This document shows, piece by piece, positions 7,380 to 10,225 of a stretch of DNA of 10,225 nt. A model generated the notes under the pieces. The model saw only the letters and a program-made list of their open reading frames with translations. It was not told where the DNA came from and made no database searches. The position numbers were made by a program, and so were the translations under genes. Each line of letters opens with the position of its first letter. Position 1 is the first letter of the stretch. The stretch comes from Crocinitomicaceae bacterium (GTDB lineage Bacteria; Bacteroidota; Bacteroidia; Flavobacteriales_D; Crocinitomicaceae): contig JAURNA010000231.1 of NCBI GenBank assembly GCA_030830385.1, positions 1 to 10,225 on the forward strand, in the 5' to 3' direction.

Positions 7380-7763
7380 TCAGTAGCAGCGACGGAAAAA
7401 TAAATGAAATACACCCATCCCTATCCCGATTCCTACTGCATCAAACAGAAGGTTCCAAAGAACGACTTCCCATCCCATTCCTCTTGCTAGAACGCCTATG
7501 CTTTCCAGAATAATGGCTGCTCCCAGTGTGCTGAAACCCACAATTTGAAAGGCATTTCTTCGGATACTTTCCCAAACCAATTGCTTTTTACAGAACGTTA
7601 AGAGGAGAAAAGTGAGCACTCCAAATAAAAACGAATGAAGGAAGGACCGCGTAGGAATGCAGCCAAAATAAACAAGACCTTCCCGTTCTGTTTTGTTAAA
7701 TAGCACCAGAGTCATGAATCCGATCCAAATGACTCCCGGAATAAGAAGTCGAATCCGAACCAC
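7380..7763 (-). CDS. VanZ-family small membrane protein
   Basis: 127 residues with about four hydrophobic segments (roughly 5-22, 42-58, 74-93 and 100-122). The motifs FLHSFLFGVL with H43, ILES with E87, and NLLFDAVGIGIG with N104/D108 fit the VanZ-like family, whose prototype affects teicoplanin resistance; the cellular role of most members is unknown. The start is a GTG at 7763-7761, one base after the gcvH stop codon; the next in-frame ATG (M17) would remove most of the first membrane segment. Translation is likely coupled to gcvH. Resistance should not be assumed from the name. Confidence 0.85.
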   Translation of the reverse strand: MVRIRLLIPGVIWIGFMTLVLFNKTEREGLVYFGCIPTRSFLHSFLFGVLTFLLLTFCKKQLVWESIRRNAFQIVGFSTLGAAIILESIGVLARGMGWEVVLWNLLFDAVGIGIGMGVFHLFFRRCY

Positions 7764-7764
7764 G

Positions 7765-8142
7765 TTATCCTACCAACTCTTTGTAAGCTGCTGAATCCAA
7801 AAGTGCATCTAACTCAGACGGATCAGACATTTTAATTTCGATCATCCACCCGTCTCCGTATGGATCACTGTTCACCATTTCAGGACCATCTCCTAAGGCT
7901 TTGTTAAAAGCAGTAATCTCTCCGGAAACCGGCATAAACAAGTCAGAGACGGTTTTTACGGCCTCAACGGAACCAAAAACCTCTTCTTGATCAAGTGTTT
8001 CTCCTTCCGTTTCGATTTCCACATAAACGATGTCTCCCAATTCACTTTGGGCAAAATCTGTTACACCCACCATTGCAGTGTCGCCGTTAACGAGAACCCA
8101 CTCGTGATCCTTGGTGTATTTCAAATTATCCGGAATGTTCAT
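7765..8142 (-). CDS. gcvH: glycine cleavage system H protein
   Basis: 125 residues, the normal length for the family. GcvH carries the aminomethyl group on a lipoyl arm between the P, T and L proteins of the glycine cleavage complex, producing CO2, NH3 and methylene-THF. The lipoylation site is K63 in FGSVEAVKTVSDL (56-68). The family's YTKDHEWV is at 9-16, and PVSGEI with the GDGWMIEIK block follows. No gcvP or gcvT gene is in the window. It is the first gene of the minus-strand group gcvH-vanZ-tonB and divergent from prfB. A TAnnTTTG box lies upstream. Confidence 0.97.
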   Translation of the reverse strand: MNIPDNLKYTKDHEWVLVNGDTAMVGVTDFAQSELGDIVYVEIETEGETLDQEEVFGSVEAVKTVSDLFMPVSGEITAFNKALGDGPEMVNSDPYGDGWMIEIKMSDPSELDALLDSAAYKELVG

Positions 8143-8164
8143 CTTTTGTTGATTTTGTACCGCG

Positions 8165-8172
8165 CAAATGTA
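8165..8172 (-). promoter_or_regulatory. candidate -7 box for gcvH operon
   Basis: On the minus strand it reads TACATTTG, an exact match to TAnnTTTG, 22 bases before the gcvH ATG. No TTG is found 17-19 bases further upstream, so the -33 element is missing or degenerate. Confidence 0.45.
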
Positions 8173-8203
8173 GAATTTTTTGATTCGGAGCGCATAGGCG
8201 CGA

Positions 8204-8216
8204 ACAATTTAATTGT
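8204..8216. repeat. short perfect inverted repeat in gcvH-prfB gap
   Basis: ACAATT-T-AATTGT is a perfect 6-base inverted repeat with one central base. GAACAATTT also occurs twice, starting at 8202 and 8217. It lies between the divergent gcvH and prfB starts and could be an operator, but AT-rich palindromes of this size arise by chance. Confidence 0.25.
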
Positions 8217-8257
8217 GAACAATTTCCAGCAGGTTTTTTAACTAATTTTGATTCCCT

Positions 8258-9343
8258 ATGATAAATCAGGATCATTTAAAGGACGTCTGCAGGCGAATCG
8301 ACAAGATTGCGGAGTATTTGAAAATCGATGAAAAACGGTTGCGAATCAAAGAAGAGGAACTCAAAACACAAGATCCTGAATTTTGGAACGATCCAAAGGC
8401 GGCAGAAATTCAAATGAAGCAAATTCGCGGACTGAAATTCTGGCTCGAATCCTATGATGAACTGGTTTCTCTCCACGGCGATACTGAAGTGCTGTTCGAG
8501 TTTTCGAAAGTAGGCGAGGCTGAGGAGGAAGAGGTTCAGCAGCACTACGATACCCTGTGCGAGAAAGTAGAGGAACTGGAACTGAAGAACATGCTTTCCG
8601 GAGAAGAAGACGCCTTGTGTGCAGTACTTCAAATTACGGCAGGTGCAGGAGGTACGGAGAGTTGTGACTGGGCGTCGATGCTCATGCGGATGTATACGAT
8701 GTGGGCGCAGAAAAATGGATACAAGGTTAAACAACTGAACCTTCAGGAAGGTGATGTTGCAGGGATTAAAACGGTAACGCTCGAATTGGATGGCGATTTT
8801 GCTTTCGGATACCTCAAAGGCGAAAACGGAGTGCATCGTCTGGTGCGGATTTCACCATTTGATTCAAACGCCAAACGGCACACGTCTTTTGCGTCAGTGT
8901 ATGTGTATCCCTTAGTCGATGATTCGATCGAAATCAATGTGAATCCGGCTGATATTACCTGGGAAACCTTCAGGGCAGGAGGAAAAGGAGGCCAGAACGT
9001 AAACAAGGTTGAAACCGCAGTGAGGCTCCGTCATGAACCGTCAGGGATCATCATTGAAAATTCTGAATCGCGTTCCCAGCTGGCGAACAAGGAAAAGGCG
9101 ATGCAATTGCTTCGTTCGCAATTGTACGAACTCGAATACCGTGCGCGCATGGAAAAACGTGCAGAAATCGAAGCTGACAAGAAAAAAATTGAATGGGGAT
9201 CGCAGATTCGAAATTACGTAATGCAACCCTATAAACTCGTAAAAGATGTTCGTACGGGCCACGAAACGAGCAATGTAGACGCTGTTATGAACGGTGAGAT
9301 CAATACGTTTTTAAAGTCGTTTCTGATGACGTTCGGAAATTAA
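8258..9343 (+). CDS. prfB: peptide chain release factor 2 (no programmed frameshift)
   Basis: 361 residues. RF2 recognises UGA and UAA stop codons and releases the finished peptide on the ribosome. The RF2-specific codon-recognition tripeptide SPF is S199-P200-F201 in RISPFDSNAKRH. The catalytic GGQ is G244-G245-Q246 in AGGKGGQNVNK; the Q is the N5-methylated residue in other bacteria. The RF2 position that is Thr246 in E. coli K-12 corresponds to A240 here. Helical N-terminal domain 1 covers about residues 1-115. In many bacteria the prfB frame is broken near codon 25 by an in-frame UGA that needs a +1 shift. Here the equivalent stretch (EYLKIDEKRL, 19-28) is read straight through with no stop, so autoregulation by frameshifting is absent. 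No Shine-Dalgarno is evident before ATG 8258; a TAATTTTG box lies just upstream (8243-8250), too close to be a normal promoter. Confidence 0.97.
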   Translation: MINQDHLKDVCRRIDKIAEYLKIDEKRLRIKEEELKTQDPEFWNDPKAAEIQMKQIRGLKFWLESYDELVSLHGDTEVLFEFSKVGEAEEEEVQQHYDTLCEKVEELELKNMLSGEEDALCAVLQITAGAGGTESCDWASMLMRMYTMWAQKNGYKVKQLNLQEGDVAGIKTVTLELDGDFAFGYLKGENGVHRLVRISPFDSNAKRHTSFASVYVYPLVDDSIEINVNPADITWETFRAGGKGGQNVNKVETAVRLRHEPSGIIIENSESRSQLANKEKAMQLLRSQLYELEYRARMEKRAEIEADKKKIEWGSQIRNYVMQPYKLVKDVRTGHETSNVDAVMNGEINTFLKSFLMTFGN

Positions 9344-9350
9344 TTTTTTG

Positions 9351-9376
9351 TTTGATTCGACGAAAACGAATCCAAA
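9351..9376 (+). terminator. weak hairpin after prfB
   Basis: TTTGATTCG pairs with CGAATCCAAA with one bulged C, seven bases after the prfB stop codon. The T run (9344-9349) precedes the hairpin instead of following it, so this is not a standard terminator. Confidence 0.25.
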
Positions 9377-9418
9377 TAAGTTCCCTCATTTTATTACGAC
9401 AGAACGTATGGATTTGGT

Positions 9419-9426
9419 TATATTTG
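9419..9426 (+). promoter_or_regulatory. candidate -7 box for 121-residue gene
   Basis: TATATTTG, an exact TAnnTTTG match, 33 bases before ATG 9460. The region 17-19 bases upstream has TTATTACGA but no TTG. The box supports 9460 as the start rather than the upstream open frame, which would place the promoter inside coding sequence. Confidence 0.4.
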
Positions 9427-9459
9427 TCGAATCTATTATTAGAGACGTACTTTTTTACA

Positions 9460-9825
9460 ATGGAACTAGATCTCCTTTTTTTGCGTGATGACTCGCGATT
9501 CTCATCAACTATTAGAGAATGGGCAGAAGCGGTGGGCATCATGGCCGAGAACTATTACTATCGTCCGTCGGACGATCAGGAACCCGATGGTCTTCTGTTA
9601 ATCAATGAGAATCAGGATATTCGTAAAGATTTGGACGAGATCCATTCTTTTTTCGATCGCAAACACATTCCGACTCAAAAAATTGACATCAACGGTACTT
9701 TGCAGGTAGCCATCAACAATTTTAAAATGTGGAAAGCGTCGAATAAATGCCGTAAGATTTTGGTACTTGGTTCCGACGAGTTGGTGGACAACGATAATCT
9801 CAATCGTTTTCTGGGGAGCATCTAA
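9460..9825 (+). CDS. conserved-looking protein of unknown function, 121 residues
   Basis: I do not recognise the family. The protein is soluble and acidic, with no signal peptide or membrane segment. It looks like an alternating alpha/beta fold: a first strand MELDLLFL, a helix around 14-29, a strand DGLLLINEN at 43-51, a helix RKDLDEIHSFFDRK at 55-68, then an amphipathic helix around 81-94 and a strand RKILVLGSDE at 98-107, ending NRFLGSI. That pattern resembles a small Rossmann-like or TIR-like/response-regulator-like domain, but no catalytic motif is visible. The ATG at 9460 is preferred: the frame is open back to 9352, but those 36 residues look non-coding and would overlap the promoter box. 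It converges with a minus-strand frame ending at 9832. Confidence 0.75.
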   Translation: MELDLLFLRDDSRFSSTIREWAEAVGIMAENYYYRPSDDQEPDGLLLINENQDIRKDLDEIHSFFDRKHIPTQKIDINGTLQVAINNFKMWKASNKCRKILVLGSDELVDNDNLNRFLGSI

Positions 9826-9831
9826 CCGCGC

Positions 9832-10089
9832 TTAGCGCATCGGCCTCGTATTCTCAGGATCGTTGTCGAATTCCTCACGTGCGAATCTCCACAACTCCAA
9901 TCGGTTTCTTTTCGGATTTTTGATGTGAAGAAATTTGCCGTGGCTATATTCTTCTATTGCGATCAGGCGGTAACTAGCCTGAATTGGGCGAACAGAAGAG
10001 TCTATGACAACGATTGCGTGGATGGTTCTGCATTCAATACGCGCAATGCGTTTGGGAACAACGAGTTCAAGTTGCCGGGCAATAGCGAA
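9832..10089 (-). pseudogene. coding-like frame without a start; possible gene remnant
   Basis: The minus strand has 85 sense codons ending in TAA (complement of 9832-9834), 6 bases from the convergent gene's stop. Codon use looks coding. There is no ATG, GTG or TTG in it, and an in-frame TGA (complement of 10090-10092) and then TAA (10174-10176) lie upstream. The C-terminus, IEEYSHGKFLHIKNPKRNRL then ELW, resembles the C-terminal strand pair of vicinal-oxygen-chelate (glyoxalase/VOC) proteins, including a possible metal-ligand Glu in ELW. The middle part does not fit that fold, so the resemblance may be accidental. It could be a frameshifted remnant, a gene with a rare ATT start, or a sequencing error. 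The mirror plus-strand frame (9925-10134) is the competing reading. Low confidence. Confidence 0.35.
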
Positions 10090-10225
10090 TCACAGTGTAC
10101 ACGAATGAAATTTCCGAAGGAACCAACGATGTAACAAACCGGCGTAGTCAAATGGATCGATACAATCCAATCGTTATCGGTAATGGGCAGGGAGGTTCTG
10201 TATACGGTGAAATACGCCAAAAATG
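10086..10225 (+). other. open frame at right edge, possible 5' end of a gene
   Basis: After a TAG at 10083-10085, the plus frame is open to the window edge. Possible starts are GTG 10095 and ATG 10152 (MDRYNPIVIGNGQGGSVYGE). The composition is hydrophilic and cysteine-free, which is compatible with a real protein, but I recognise no family and see no ribosome binding site or promoter. The mirror minus-strand frame is also open (complement of 10002 to the edge) and could instead be a frameshifted continuation of the remnant at 9832-10089. The strand cannot be decided from this window. Confidence 0.2.

Noticed and set aside
7380..7763. Glycopeptide resistance gene from the VanZ similarity
   Set aside because: VanZ-like proteins are widespread with unknown roles, and no other van gene is present.
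9352..9459. N-terminal extension of the 121-residue protein from 9352
   Set aside because: It overlaps a hairpin and an exact -7 box and reads like translated non-coding AT-rich sequence.
9925..10134. Plus-strand frame of 69 codons starting with GTG
   Set aside because: It is the codon-aligned mirror of the minus-strand frame, which has more family-like sequence and a convergent stop; kept only as an alternative reading.
1..10225. CRISPR arrays, tRNA or rRNA genes, insertion sequences, phage or defence genes
   Set aside because: No regularly spaced repeats, cloverleaf-like sequences, transposase or nuclease frames, or terminal inverted repeats were seen on either strand by eye.

Overview
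This window looks like chromosomal housekeeping DNA from a Bacteroidota bacterium, probably a Flavobacteriales or Cryomorphaceae-like lineage. The evidence is the gene families (Bacteroidota-type homogentisate dioxygenase, SDR-type threonine dehydrogenase, a MORN-variant secreted protein, a proline-rich TonB, a gcvH-vanZ pair), the near absence of Shine-Dalgarno sequences, and repeated TAnnTTTG-like boxes upstream of genes (the Bacteroidota -7 element). No mobile element, CRISPR array, rRNA or tRNA was seen.

Layout. 1-934 (-): 5' part of homogentisate 1,2-dioxygenase (hmgA), running off the left edge. 1184-2134 (+): NAD-dependent L-threonine 3-dehydrogenase, divergent from hmgA. 2328-3200 (+): exported MORN-variant repeat protein, followed by a good hairpin terminator. 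3298-6569 (+): a compact operon of deoC (long, animal-like deoxyribose-phosphate aldolase), a catalytic aldehyde dehydrogenase, and an overlapping, shortened ALDH-like protein without the catalytic residues. 6649-8142 (-): gcvH, a VanZ-family membrane protein and a TonB-family energy transducer, read in that order. 8258-9343 (+): prfB (RF2) in one uninterrupted frame. 9460-9825 (+): a 121-residue protein of unknown function. 9826-10225: a stretch without a clean gene but with coding-like frames, including a minus-strand frame of 85 codons that lacks a start codon.

How the genes fit together. DeoC cleaves deoxyribose 5-phosphate to glyceraldehyde 3-phosphate and acetaldehyde, and the adjacent ALDH pair could oxidise that aldehyde. 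The ALDH plus ALDH-like proteins together (499 + about 294 residues) match the size and order of the two-part ALDH16 enzymes, so this appears to be ALDH16 split into two overlapping genes. Threonine dehydrogenase feeds threonine toward glycine, and GcvH is the lipoyl carrier for glycine cleavage, though the two lie in separate units. HmgA is in tyrosine/phenylalanine catabolism. The rest is translation termination (RF2), envelope energy transduction (TonB) and unknowns.

The most interesting points are the split ALDH16 with an evident pseudoenzyme subunit beside an animal-type DERA, and the unexplained right edge. I did not find a defence system or other clearly new multi-gene system.
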